Notes under the pieces: generated by a model
What the model was told of the DNA's origin: nothing
The model's input: the letters and a program-made list of their open reading frames with translations, nothing else
Database searches by the model: none
Shown here: positions 7,677 to 17,301 of the stretch, in pieces
Position numbering within the stretch: position 1 is the stretch's first letter
Layout of the letters: the number at the start of each line of letters is the position of its first letter
Made by a program: the position numbers and the translations under genes
DNA from: Deltaproteobacteria bacterium
Lineage (GTDB): Bacteria; Desulfobacterota; DSM-4660; Desulfatiglandales; HGW-15
NCBI GenBank assembly: GCA_016932235.1
Contig: JAFGDF010000154.1
Location: 1 to 22,033, forward strand
DNA: 22,033 nucleotides
Direction of reading: 5' to 3'

Positions 7677-8015
7677 TTATTCTATGTTTTCCATTAATAG
7701 CTCCTCAAGCATTTTTTGATCCTCCTCGGCCAATTCCACCATACATACGCCAATTCCAAAAACTTTATTATCGGCATCAAGGCCGTAAAAATCAGACCAA
7801 ACAACCTCGCCTGTAAAAGCTATTCCTTCGCTGTTTGGAGGAAAAACAGATATTCGAATTCTTTCGTTCATATACAAAGGGTGTTCGCAACAAATCTGAA
7901 TTCCATCAATCGAAATATTCTTTGACTCACCATCAATAACAAGATCATCCTTGAAAATTTTAAGAGGCCATACGGCTTCTACTCTGGGATTCTTTCGTCT
8001 TTCATCATTGTTCAT
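7677..8015 (-). CDS. PilZ-domain protein (cyclic-di-GMP receptor)
   Basis: A single PilZ domain of 112 residues. The cyclic-di-GMP motifs are intact: RKNPR (7-11, the RxxxR switch) and NISIDG (33-38, the [D/N]xSxxG motif). It is the first gene of the leftward set PilZ, Cys-rich protein, dehydrogenase. Binding of cyclic-di-GMP is well supported by the motifs, but its target is not evident because no motility or polysaccharide gene lies nearby. AAAGGAG precedes the ATG. Confidence 0.88.
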   Translation of the reverse strand: MNNDERRKNPRVEAVWPLKIFKDDLVIDGESKNISIDGIQICCEHPLYMNERIRISVFPPNSEGIAFTGEVVWSDFYGLDADNKVFGIGVCMVELAEEDQKMLEELLMENIE

Positions 8016-8730
8016 TTTGGCAGCTCCTTTATCCTTGAACGGACTCCAGCCGTCCGTCGGACTTTACCCTGTAAACCGCTAGTAAATTAGAGAAGGTTTT
8101 TCTAATGCTTTCCTTATTTCTTAATTCTTTACCTTTTGAGAGATGGAGAAAATAATAGGATATATGACACAGTATGTAATATTTATCAAGAGGCAAATAA
8201 ACCATGCAGAACAGAGAATATCCACAATATAGAGTATATGATTTTTACCTTGACACAATGCTATTATTCATATAGCGTCCATGGAAAAAACAAGTTCTTA
8301 TCGTCTCATCAAAATTATGCAGTCTATATTAACAGCAAAGGCAACTATTCACCCAACACATGAATCCGCCGGGCATCCGTAAGTGCTTTCACTCAATGCT
8401 GTCGCTTAAGTTCCTTCAAGCACCACTGGAAGCACGGTTCCTGTAGTGAGGCTTTAAAAGTGCTGTATAAAATCCAACAAAGTTTTATAGTTTATGTAAG
8501 GACGTTTGATGTTGTTTTCGCGCAGGACTAGCGCGTCCGCTTCTTATTGAATGACGATTTTTGATCAAGAAGTGCGATTTAAGACCATTGATGATGCCGA
8601 AGATTTTTTCTTCTGGCTGAGTCGATGAACTGAAAATATTTGCATAGAAAAAACCGCCTGATAGCTCAGGGGTAATGCTGTTGGGGAGATTTGGTTTTTA
8701 ACCGGAAACAAATTTTTAAGGAGAAAAAAC
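8016..8730. other. Divergent intergenic region without a convincing gene
   Basis: This 715-base A+T-rich stretch separates the leftward PilZ gene from the rightward TRAP operon and must hold both promoters, but no pair of -35/-10 elements stands out. A 75-codon ORF (8136-8363) has no ribosome binding site and no protein-like composition. A 25-codon ORF (8550-8627, starts MTIFDQEVRF) reads more like protein but is too short to call. GATAGCTCAGGGGTAATG at 8659-8676 resembles a tRNA D-arm, but no tRNA fold follows. Confidence 0.5.
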
Positions 8731-9792
8731 ATGGAAAAACGGATTTATTCAATATTTTTTAGCTGTATATGCTTGGTATTGAGTGTCGTTATGTTGTTTT
8801 TCTTGACGGTAAAAGACTTGATGGCGGCAGAAAACATCAACCTATCTTTTTCGAATTTCTTTCCATCCAACCATTTTGTAAATACCGAAGAAATACCGGC
8901 GTGGATTAAAGCAATTGAGAAAGCGACCAACGGTCAAGTAAAGATAACGGTATATTCAGGGGGCACAATGCTTACCGGACCTCAGACATATGACGGGGTT
9001 GTCAGCGGTATATGCGATATGGGTGTTATGCCGCCAAACTGGGCTCCCGGCAGATTTCCCGCCTGGGAGGTATTCGATCTGCCCGGTCTTTATATTCCCG
9101 ATGCCAAATTTGCCGCCATCGTTACATGGGAAGCGACAAAAAAGCTCAAGGAACTTCAGTTACCGGATACCAAGTTACTCTTCCTCCATTCCACCGGTCC
9201 CGGCGCCATTTATTCCAAAAATCCGGTGCGCACCCCTAAAGACTTAAAGGGTATGCAGGTATATGCCACTTCCATCACAGCCGACATTGCCAAAGTACTT
9301 GGAGCCAGCCCGGTCGGCGGGGGACGTGGCGAGGTTTACATTATGCTTCAGAAAGGGACCCTTGATGGTGACATCTCAGGTCCACCCGAGGTTCTTTTGG
9401 GATATAAGGAAGCCGAAGTTATCAATTACATCACTCTCCAGACCGGGCAGCATGGGCTTCCTGGTTTTTATAACAAGACTCACTTCTTTTTCATGAACCT
9501 TGACTCCTGGAATTCATTACCAGCGGATATCCAGGAAAAATTTAATGCGGTGCATGATGAGATTGTTCCTTTAGCGGGCGAAATCTGGGCTTCTCACATG
9601 CAGGAAGGGTTGGATTTTGCCAAAGAATGCGGTGTTGAGTTTATCGAACTCTCAGCCGAAGAGGCTGCCGATTTTGTCAAGCCCGTTCTTTCCCTGGCTG
9701 ACAAGTGGGCCTCAGATATGGAGAAAAAAGGTATTGCAGGAAAACGGATACTGGCTACTGTTAGAGATCTTTGTGATAACTATGGCAAATAA
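8731..9792 (+). CDS. dctP: TRAP transporter solute-binding protein (DctP family)
   Basis: A periplasmic binding protein of 353 residues with an N-terminal signal peptide: basic KR, a hydrophobic stretch to about residue 26, and probable cleavage near MAA-EN at 32-33. The mature part follows the DctP fold, with YSGGTMLTGPQTYDGVVSG, FDLPGLY and the DLKGMQV strand. In most DctP proteins an arginine in that last strand (usually KxR) clamps the substrate carboxylate. Here the position reads MQVYAT with Tyr, which may mean a different or non-acidic ligand. AAGGAG lies 7 bases before the ATG. It heads an operon with dctQ, dctM and two catabolic enzymes. A hairpin follows the stop. Confidence 0.92.
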   Translation: MEKRIYSIFFSCICLVLSVVMLFFLTVKDLMAAENINLSFSNFFPSNHFVNTEEIPAWIKAIEKATNGQVKITVYSGGTMLTGPQTYDGVVSGICDMGVMPPNWAPGRFPAWEVFDLPGLYIPDAKFAAIVTWEATKKLKELQLPDTKLLFLHSTGPGAIYSKNPVRTPKDLKGMQVYATSITADIAKVLGASPVGGGRGEVYIMLQKGTLDGDISGPPEVLLGYKEAEVINYITLQTGQHGLPGFYNKTHFFFMNLDSWNSLPADIQEKFNAVHDEIVPLAGEIWASHMQEGLDFAKECGVEFIELSAEEAADFVKPVLSLADKWASDMEKKGIAGKRILATVRDLCDNYGK

Positions 9793-9823
9793 TTGCATCC
9801 CCGTCTTGCCTCCCGGATGCAAT
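9792..9823 (+). repeat. Hairpin directly after the dctP stop
   Basis: ATTGCATCC (9792-9800) and GGATGCAAT (9815-9823) form a perfect 9-bp stem that begins at the last base of the dctP stop codon. No T-run follows. Such a hairpin may protect the dctP message and raise the binding protein above the membrane subunits. The remaining stretch to dctQ (9824-9999) shows no gene. Confidence 0.5.
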
Positions 9824-9999
9824 ATACTGGTAATTTCTCGAAGGAATCTTGCAGCACAGGGACGTAGTATGCGGAGACAAACGGGATCCTGTCCCTTATC
9901 ATTGTTCATTGATTAAACTGTATGTATTTATGATCTCATTTTACGGTGTTGATAGATTTCTCTCGGTACCATCAAAATAAGCTGAAGGAAGACAGAACA

Positions 10000-10491
10000 A
10001 TGTTATTATCCAAATTTGAAAATGGGATAAACCGATTCAGCCTCTGGTGCAATTGGATTTCATGCATCGCGGTACTGATTATGATGTGCATCGTATGCGC
10101 CAATGTTATTCTTCATTTCTTTGACATGCCCATTCTGGGCGCGCATGAGTATGTTACGCTGATTTCAACCGTCATTATTTCCTTTGGACTTGCACATACT
10201 GGAGTCATTAAAGGGCATGTGGCTGTCGACCTTGTTATGCGGCGTTTCTCAGAACGAACCCAGGCAATAGTCAGCAGCATTACCGGTATTGTGGCAATCA
10301 TTATTTTTGCGATCATCATGTGGTGGATGGCGAAATATGGCTACAATAACTTCAAGTTAAATCTCGCGACGGAAACAATGGAAATCCCGATTTATCCGTT
10401 TATTTTCGTGATATCATTCGGCTTTTTAATATACTTAATTGTCCTTATTGTTGAATTTTTTAATTCCATAGTAATGGTGTTCAAGAAATGA
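10000..10491 (+). CDS. dctQ: TRAP transporter small membrane subunit (DctQ family)
   Basis: A 163-residue membrane protein with four hydrophobic segments at about 16-41, 55-75, 88-112 and 125-155, as expected for DctQ. It joins DctM to make the sodium-driven permease. The frame is open further upstream to an ATG at 9946, but the AAGGAAG about 10 bases before the ATG at 10000 and the usual length of the family favour the later start. The stop overlaps the start of dctM (ATGA), so the two are translationally coupled. Confidence 0.88.
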   Translation: MLLSKFENGINRFSLWCNWISCIAVLIMMCIVCANVILHFFDMPILGAHEYVTLISTVIISFGLAHTGVIKGHVAVDLVMRRFSERTQAIVSSITGIVAIIIFAIIMWWMAKYGYNNFKLNLATETMEIPIYPFIFVISFGFLIYLIVLIVEFFNSIVMVFKK

Positions 10492-11789
10492 GTGGATTTG
10501 AAATCGGCATTATTGGTGTCATTTTTCTGCTGCTGCTGATGATCCTGCGTATGCCCATCGCTTTCAGTATGTTAATCAGTGGTTTGGCAGGGCTTGCGTG
10601 GGTGCTGAATTCAAAAGCGGGCCTATCACAGACAGTCTTTAATCTTTGGTCAACTTTTTCATCTTACGACCTCAGTGTTGTACCTATGTTCGTATTAATG
10701 GGTTCGATCGCATTCTACGCAGGCATCAGTGGTCAACTGTTTAATACCACGCACAAGTTTTTCGGTCGTCAACCGGGCGGTCTTGCGCTGGCCACGATAT
10801 TCGCATCAGCCGGATTTGCCGCCGTTTCCGGTTCTTCGAATGCATCGGCCGCTGCCATGGCAAAGGTAACCCTTCCGGAGATGAAAAAATTCAACTATAA
10901 CGACGCTCTTGCGACCGGCTCGGTCGCGGCCGGTGGAACCTTGGGTATTCTGATTCCTCCCAGTGCGCTTTTTATCATTTACGGTGTCATGGTTCAGGTC
11001 TCAATTGGAAAGCTTTTTCTGGCCGGAATAGTGCCGGGATTATTACTCACAGTTCTCTATGCGATCGTAGTTGCCATTTTATGCTGGCGAAATCCGGATC
11101 TGGGACCGCCGGGGGACGCTTCTTCCTGGAGGGATAAGTTTGCTTCGCTATCCGGTTTGGTTGACATGATTGTCCTGTTTGGCTTGGTAATGGGTGGACT
11201 GTTCGCCGGCTGGTTTACGCCAACACAAGCAGGCGCCGTCGGTGCTGCAGGTGCCCTCGTTATCGGACTGATCAGGCGGAGCTTGAATTTAGATGGGCTA
11301 AAGAATTCGCTCCTTGATACGGTAAAAATATCGGTCATGCTTTATTTTATTGTGGCCGGTGCGCTTGTCTTCGGACGTTTTATGACGGCTACCCGGTTCT
11401 CATTCGAATTGGCCACCTGGATAACAAATCTGGCCATGCCGCCAGCAGCTGTCATGGGCATGTTGATTATCATTTACCTGATCGGCGGATGCTTTATGGA
11501 CTCCCTGGCAATGGTGACCCTCACCATTCCTATTTTCTTTCCTATTGTTACGACGATGGGTTTTGATCCGATTTGGTTCGGGGTAATTATTGTATTGGTG
11601 GCTGAAATAGGCGTTATTACGCCGCCCGTTGGTGTTAATGTTTACGTGATCAAAGGGATCGCTCCGGAAATTCCTCTGGAAACAATCTTTAGAGGCATAC
11701 TGCCATTTACCATTGCCGTCCTTGTTTGTATAGTGATCGTGCTGGCTTTCCCACAGCTTTCGCTTTTCCTGCCGGGATTGATCGGCTGA
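10488..11789 (+). CDS. dctM: TRAP transporter large membrane subunit (DctM family)
   Basis: A 433-residue permease with about a dozen hydrophobic helices. Family signatures include PMFVLMGSIAFYAG near the start, SGSSNASAAAMAKVTLPEM (about 125-143), GGTLGILIPPSALFIIYG and the later VITPPVGVNVYVIKG. It carries the transported solute across the inner membrane with sodium ions, taking it from DctP. It begins inside the dctQ stop (ATGA overlap). The next gene starts 31 bases after its stop, with its own GGAG site. Confidence 0.93.
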   Translation: MSGFEIGIIGVIFLLLLMILRMPIAFSMLISGLAGLAWVLNSKAGLSQTVFNLWSTFSSYDLSVVPMFVLMGSIAFYAGISGQLFNTTHKFFGRQPGGLALATIFASAGFAAVSGSSNASAAAMAKVTLPEMKKFNYNDALATGSVAAGGTLGILIPPSALFIIYGVMVQVSIGKLFLAGIVPGLLLTVLYAIVVAILCWRNPDLGPPGDASSWRDKFASLSGLVDMIVLFGLVMGGLFAGWFTPTQAGAVGAAGALVIGLIRRSLNLDGLKNSLLDTVKISVMLYFIVAGALVFGRFMTATRFSFELATWITNLAMPPAAVMGMLIIIYLIGGCFMDSLAMVTLTIPIFFPIVTTMGFDPIWFGVIIVLVAEIGVITPPVGVNVYVIKGIAPEIPLETIFRGILPFTIAVLVCIVIVLAFPQLSLFLPGLIG

Positions 11790-11820
11790 TATGGTAATAA
11801 TATATTTGGAGTAGATTAAA

Positions 11821-12987
11821 GTGAAATTTAAAGGATATCAAAGACCGGACGGCAGGGTCGGTATTAGAAACCATGTGCTGATTCTCCCGACGGTGGCATG
11901 CGCAAATGAAACCTGTCGGGTCATGGCCGATAAGCTGCCGGGTGCTGTCAGTTTTGTTAATCAGAATGGATGTGGCGAGGTTGAGATAAGCCGAAGAATT
12001 ACCCAGCGTGTATTGGCAGGGTTTGCAGCCAATCCCAACATTTATGGAACGTTAATGGTCGGGTTGGGATGTGAGTTGAACCAGATGGACGAAATGTCAG
12101 CCCTGGTTCGGGAAAAGACTAACAAACCCCTTGAAACCCTGCTAATCCAGGAAGAGGGAGGGACAATCAATACCATTCGCAAAGGCACTAAAATAATCAG
12201 GGATATGCTGATAGAGGCATCTGCCTGCGAGCGGGAATCATTCGATCTGTCCCGCCTGATGGTTGCGCTCGAATGTGGCGGATCCGATTCAACCTCCGGT
12301 CTGGTTGCCAATCCGGCTGTCGGAAAGACTACCGATATCCTGATAGCGTCGGGCGCAACGGCCATTTTGAGCGAGACTGCGGAAATCGTCGGAGCTGAGC
12401 ATCTATTGGCCGTGAGAGCGGCAGACCCTCAAACCAAAGAGAAGATATTCGACATTGTCGCCAAGCTCGAAACCAGCCTTGAGGCTGTGGGAGAAAATCT
12501 ACGCTCCGCTCAGCCCTCCCCGGGTAACAAGAAGGGCGGATTATCAACCATAGAGGAAAAGTCTCTGGGATGCATCCACAAGGGCGGGAGCAGCCCGCTA
12601 ATGGAGGTTTTAGATTATGCCTGCCCGCCGACCAGAAAAGGTCTGGTATTTATGGACACTGCCGGTTACGACGTGTTGTCGGTAACGGCTAAAGTGGCGG
12701 GTGGTTGCCAACTGGTGATATTTACCACAGGTCGGGGCAATCCGGTGGGAAATCCGATCGCACCGGTTGTAAAAGTAACGGCTAACCGGGACACATACAT
12801 AAAAATGGAAGACAATATCGACATGGATCTCAGTAGCGGTCTGGATGGGTCAGCTACCATAGATCAACTCGGCCAGGAAATTCTAGAGGAGATACTTCGA
12901 ATTGCCAATGGAAAAAAAACCAAGGCGGAGACTTTGGGATTCGGTTTTACCGAAACCGTCATGAAACGTGTGTGTGATTATGTTTAA
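11821..12987 (+). CDS. UxaA-family dehydratase/lyase large subunit without a visible small subunit
   Basis: A 388-residue protein of the altronate/galactarate dehydratase and sulfolactate sulfo-lyase large-subunit family. The N-terminus GYQRPDGRVGIRN (5-17) is the family hallmark. Possible metal or Fe-S ligands are Cys51 (NGCGE), Cys84 (GLGCELN) and Cys152 (ECGGSD). The start is GTG, with GGAG nine bases upstream. Related enzymes eliminate water or sulfite from hydroxy or sulfo acids and usually pair with an SAF-domain partner of about 90-100 residues, encoded next to or fused with the large subunit; none is in this window. Its position after a TRAP transporter and before an enolase-superfamily enzyme suggests acid-sugar catabolism. 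The actual substrate is unknown. Confidence 0.87.
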   Translation: MKFKGYQRPDGRVGIRNHVLILPTVACANETCRVMADKLPGAVSFVNQNGCGEVEISRRITQRVLAGFAANPNIYGTLMVGLGCELNQMDEMSALVREKTNKPLETLLIQEEGGTINTIRKGTKIIRDMLIEASACERESFDLSRLMVALECGGSDSTSGLVANPAVGKTTDILIASGATAILSETAEIVGAEHLLAVRAADPQTKEKIFDIVAKLETSLEAVGENLRSAQPSPGNKKGGLSTIEEKSLGCIHKGGSSPLMEVLDYACPPTRKGLVFMDTAGYDVLSVTAKVAGGCQLVIFTTGRGNPVGNPIAPVVKVTANRDTYIKMEDNIDMDLSSGLDGSATIDQLGQEILEEILRIANGKKTKAETLGFGFTETVMKRVCDYV

Positions 12988-12996
12988 TAAAACAGA

Positions 12997-13092
12997 TTAC
13001 TAACCGGCGTGGTTAGGTAATTAGGGGAAAGTGGCTCATCAGAAAAAGTGAATTCTGCGATAAAAAACCAAGTCCTTCAGGCTTGGTTTTTT
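12997..13092 (+). promoter_or_regulatory. Structured leader ending in a terminator in front of the racemase/dehydratase gene
   Basis: Three stems occur in the gap before the next gene: 12997-13005 with 13011-13020 (nine pairs, one bulge), a 5-bp stem CAGAA/TTCTG around 13040-13057, and a strong terminator. The terminator pairs AAAAAACCAAG (13062-13072) with CTTGGTTTTTT (13082-13092), plus CC/GG around a TTCA loop. The U-run ends about six bases before a GGAGGAG ribosome binding site. The palindrome CCTCCGGAGG overlaps that site. Transcription of the next gene must pass this terminator, so regulated attenuation is possible. Confidence 0.6.
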
Positions 13093-13111
13093 ACCTCCGG
13101 AGGAGTAATAA

Positions 13112-14218
13112 ATGAAAGTAGTTCAAATGGAAACGACAGCAGTATCATTGCCGATGCCTCATCGAGTTTTTTTCGGCAAGGAAAATCCACACATGACACC
13201 GGTGATCGTGGAACTAAAGACTGATGGTGGATTGGAAGGGTTTGGTATTGCCTATTGTATGAATGATTTTCAGGTAAACTCACTAAAAGCGAGTATTGAT
13301 GATCTGGAGGAAGTGGTTATTGGGCAGGATATAACTCGCTGGGCTGCTAACTGGAAAGATCTTCACGCCGCCCTTAAACATACAGGACAATGGGGCGGTT
13401 ACGGGCTGAACGCCATTGCGGCTATCGATACGGCTTTCTGGGACCTGCGGGCAAAGGCGTTAAATTTACCCCTGGCCCGATTACTGGGAGGATTTAGAGA
13501 CCGGGTTCCAGCCTATGCCAGTAATTGGCTGTGGGGATTTTTAAGCATCGATGAATTGCAGGAAGAAGCCGAGTCCCTGGTCAAACAGGGACACCGGGCC
13601 ATGAAGATGAAAATGGGCGGGAAGACACACAGAGAAAACGTCGCAAGATTCAGGGCGGTCCGGGAAGCCGTCGGAGAAGATATCGACATCATGGTTGAAG
13701 GGCACTGGTCATGGACGGTGCCGGAAGCGATCCGGATGGGACATGCCCTCGAACCCTACAATCCATACTGGCTGGAAGATCCTATTGGACTTCATCAGGG
13801 GGATATCTGCCTGGAAGATACGGCGGCCTTGGCTCAGATTAAGTCCGCAGTCGATGTGCCGGTGGCCGCTGGCGAGACTTTTTCAACCAAATATGGTTTC
13901 CGCCGTATGGTTGAAGATAAAGCTGTTGATATTGTAATTGTTGATGTGTTGAGGGCCGGAGGTATTACCGAGATGATGAAGATAGCAGCACTTATAGAAG
14001 CCTACAACCTGCCGCTTGTCAGCCACTGTCTCCACGATGTCTCGGTGCATATCATTGCGGGGCTTTCCAACGGCCACATGGTAGAGTATATGCCCTGGTG
14101 GGATGAAATCTACCAGGAGCCGCCACGGGTGATTGACGGGCACTTTGAAATATCTGAAAAACCAGGCCTGGGACTGGAGCTCGACCGAACGGTTATCAAT
14201 AAATACAAACTGCGCTAG
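13112..14218 (+). CDS. Mandelate racemase/muconate lactonizing-like enzyme (enolase superfamily dehydratase)
   Basis: A 368-residue enolase-superfamily protein: an N-terminal capping domain to about 125, then a TIM-type barrel. Expected catalytic residues are the KxK pair Lys165/Lys167, metal ligands at Glu196 (MVEGHW), Glu222 (WLEDP) and Glu255 (AGET), and the Asp278/His305 dyad. The first ligand region is ExH rather than the common DxN. His at that place is known from galactonate and mannonate dehydratases, which suggests acid-sugar dehydration. AIAAIDTAFWDLRAKAL (101-117) is a family block. The GGAGGAG site precedes the ATG. It is the last gene of the TRAP operon as seen, behind a terminator-like hairpin. 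The substrate cannot be named from sequence. Confidence 0.88.
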   Translation: MKVVQMETTAVSLPMPHRVFFGKENPHMTPVIVELKTDGGLEGFGIAYCMNDFQVNSLKASIDDLEEVVIGQDITRWAANWKDLHAALKHTGQWGGYGLNAIAAIDTAFWDLRAKALNLPLARLLGGFRDRVPAYASNWLWGFLSIDELQEEAESLVKQGHRAMKMKMGGKTHRENVARFRAVREAVGEDIDIMVEGHWSWTVPEAIRMGHALEPYNPYWLEDPIGLHQGDICLEDTAALAQIKSAVDVPVAAGETFSTKYGFRRMVEDKAVDIVIVDVLRAGGITEMMKIAALIEAYNLPLVSHCLHDVSVHIIAGLSNGHMVEYMPWWDEIYQEPPRVIDGHFEISEKPGLGLELDRTVINKYKLR

Positions 14219-14243
14219 TTTATCTGGCGGTGAACTTCGGTGA

Positions 14244-14510
14244 CAGGATGCTGACTTCAACCCTGAGGAAAAGAAACTCGCAGAGATAATCACTTACGCT
14301 ACATCCATGGAGGCCGGTATCCCTACAGACTCAATACCTTAATGCCGGCGACGACCTGGGAGAAAACCATGTGACGGAACGCTCCATATTCAACTCGACC
14401 TGGCAACCGATAAGATTTACTGGTATTGTAATGTTTGTCACGATAAAGGCGTTATAAGCGGATGGCAAGGCCTGATTTGGGATATGTCGAATTATCCTAT
14501 AACCTATTAA
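14244..14510 (+). pseudogene. Decayed small CxxC protein gene with in-frame stops
   Basis: One frame reads DFNPEEKKLAEIITYATSME and on to a TAA at 14340-14342. It then continues in the same frame as CRRRPGRKPCDGTL and YWYCNVCHDKGVISGWQG until a TAA at 14508. I recognise the second half as the C-terminal zinc-ribbon-like part of a family of small uncharacterised bacterial proteins with a CxxCG...GxISGWQGTxWD ending. There is no start codon, a TGA lies just upstream (14241-14243), and the internal TAA breaks the frame, so this is a 5'-truncated pseudogene. Confidence 0.6.
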
Positions 14511-14555
14511 TGCTTTTAGCTCCGATTCTGTTACAAACAGCCTGTAATAGATTAA

Positions 14556-14593
14556 AGAAAAAGCGGCGTTTGAGATTGCATTGAAACGCCGCT
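14556..14593 (-). terminator. Rho-independent terminator of katG
   Basis: AGCGGCGTTT (14562-14571) pairs perfectly with AAACGCCGCT (14584-14593) around a 12-base loop. On the minus strand the stem is followed by TTTTTCTTTAA, placing a terminator about 100 bases after the katG stop. It may also stop plus-strand transcripts from the TRAP operon. Confidence 0.8.
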
Positions 14594-14690
14594 CTTATAT
14601 GTTTTGCTAACAACTCCCTCCGTGACCTTTTGAAACATCCTCTGATTCAAGAATAAGCTTCAGGACTCATCGAAGAGATTTATTTTACGA

Positions 14691-16907
<2,217 letters not shown>

Positions 16908-16914
16908 TCATTTG

Positions 16915-16951
16915 GTTATAGAATCGATATTAATGATATGATAACGATTCT
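16915..16951 (-). promoter_or_regulatory. Candidate katG promoter with Fur/PerR-like inverted repeat
   Basis: On the minus strand TTATCA (16939-16944) and TATAAC (16915-16920) are spaced by 18 bases, and transcription would begin about 20 bases before the katG ATG. The inverted repeat AGAATCG (16920-16926) / CGATTCT (16945-16951) and an overlapping GATAACGATTCTCGATTATT stretch resemble degenerate Fur-family boxes. Peroxide control through the nearby regulator is inferred. Confidence 0.45.
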
Positions 16952-17049
16952 CGATTATTCGCAATAAAATACATTAACTGTTTTCCATTGTCTCATTAAG
17001 CCTATCAGGCTTTTTAGTTCAGAAAAAAATTAGGATTGGTTGAAAAGCA

Positions 17050-17289
17050 TCAATCGAAAATCATGGATGTCCTCCAGGTTTCCCGGACCTTTCCAACAAG
17101 ATCCGGTCTTGGTTTTAAGGTCACCTATCCCGTTTTCCAGCCTGAAGGCCCGGCCTCGGTGCCCTCGCTGCTTCGAACAGGCTAAAAAGCCTGAAGCTGT
17201 CTTATGGATTCAGACACGTTTCTTCCCTCTGGAGGCGTAAGAACCTCGTATCCCTGAATCACCGCGTCATGGTCAATAATAAATAAATT
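17050..17289 (-). pseudogene. Decayed peroxiredoxin (AhpC/Prx family) gene, C-terminal part
   Basis: Read leftwards from about 17289, one frame gives LFIIDHDAVIQGYEVL, then TPPEGRNVSESIRQLQAF, a TAG (17184-17182), EAGPSGWKTG, a second TAG (17127-17125), and VTLKPRPDLVGKVRETW until a TGA at 17050. FIID.D.VIQ, GRNV.E..R.LQAF and the GW.PG...KP..DLVGKVW tail are the usual end of long-form peroxiredoxins. The N-terminal half with the peroxidatic Cys is absent. The fragment begins about 12 bases after the perR stop, in the same frame. Two amber codons and the truncation make it a pseudogene; both ambers sit where Gln or Lys is normal. Confidence 0.72.
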
Positions 17290-17301
17290 CACATCACTTT
17301 A

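Noticed and set aside
8136..8363. 75-codon ORF in the divergent intergenic region
   Set aside because: No ribosome binding site, A+T-driven composition and no recognisable motif.
8659..8676. GATAGCTCAGGGGTAATG resembling a tRNA D-arm, possible attachment site remnant
   Set aside because: No anticodon stem, T-arm or acceptor follows, and no integrase is nearby. A short chance match is more likely.
16998..17015. AAGCCT-ATC-AGGCTTTTT hairpin with T-run on the plus strand
   Set aside because: No plus-strand gene ends here and the stem is short, so I do not call it a terminator.
17125..17184. Amber codons as pyrrolysine or read-through sites
   Set aside because: The frame lacks the catalytic half of the protein, and several intact genes in the window use TAG as a normal stop.
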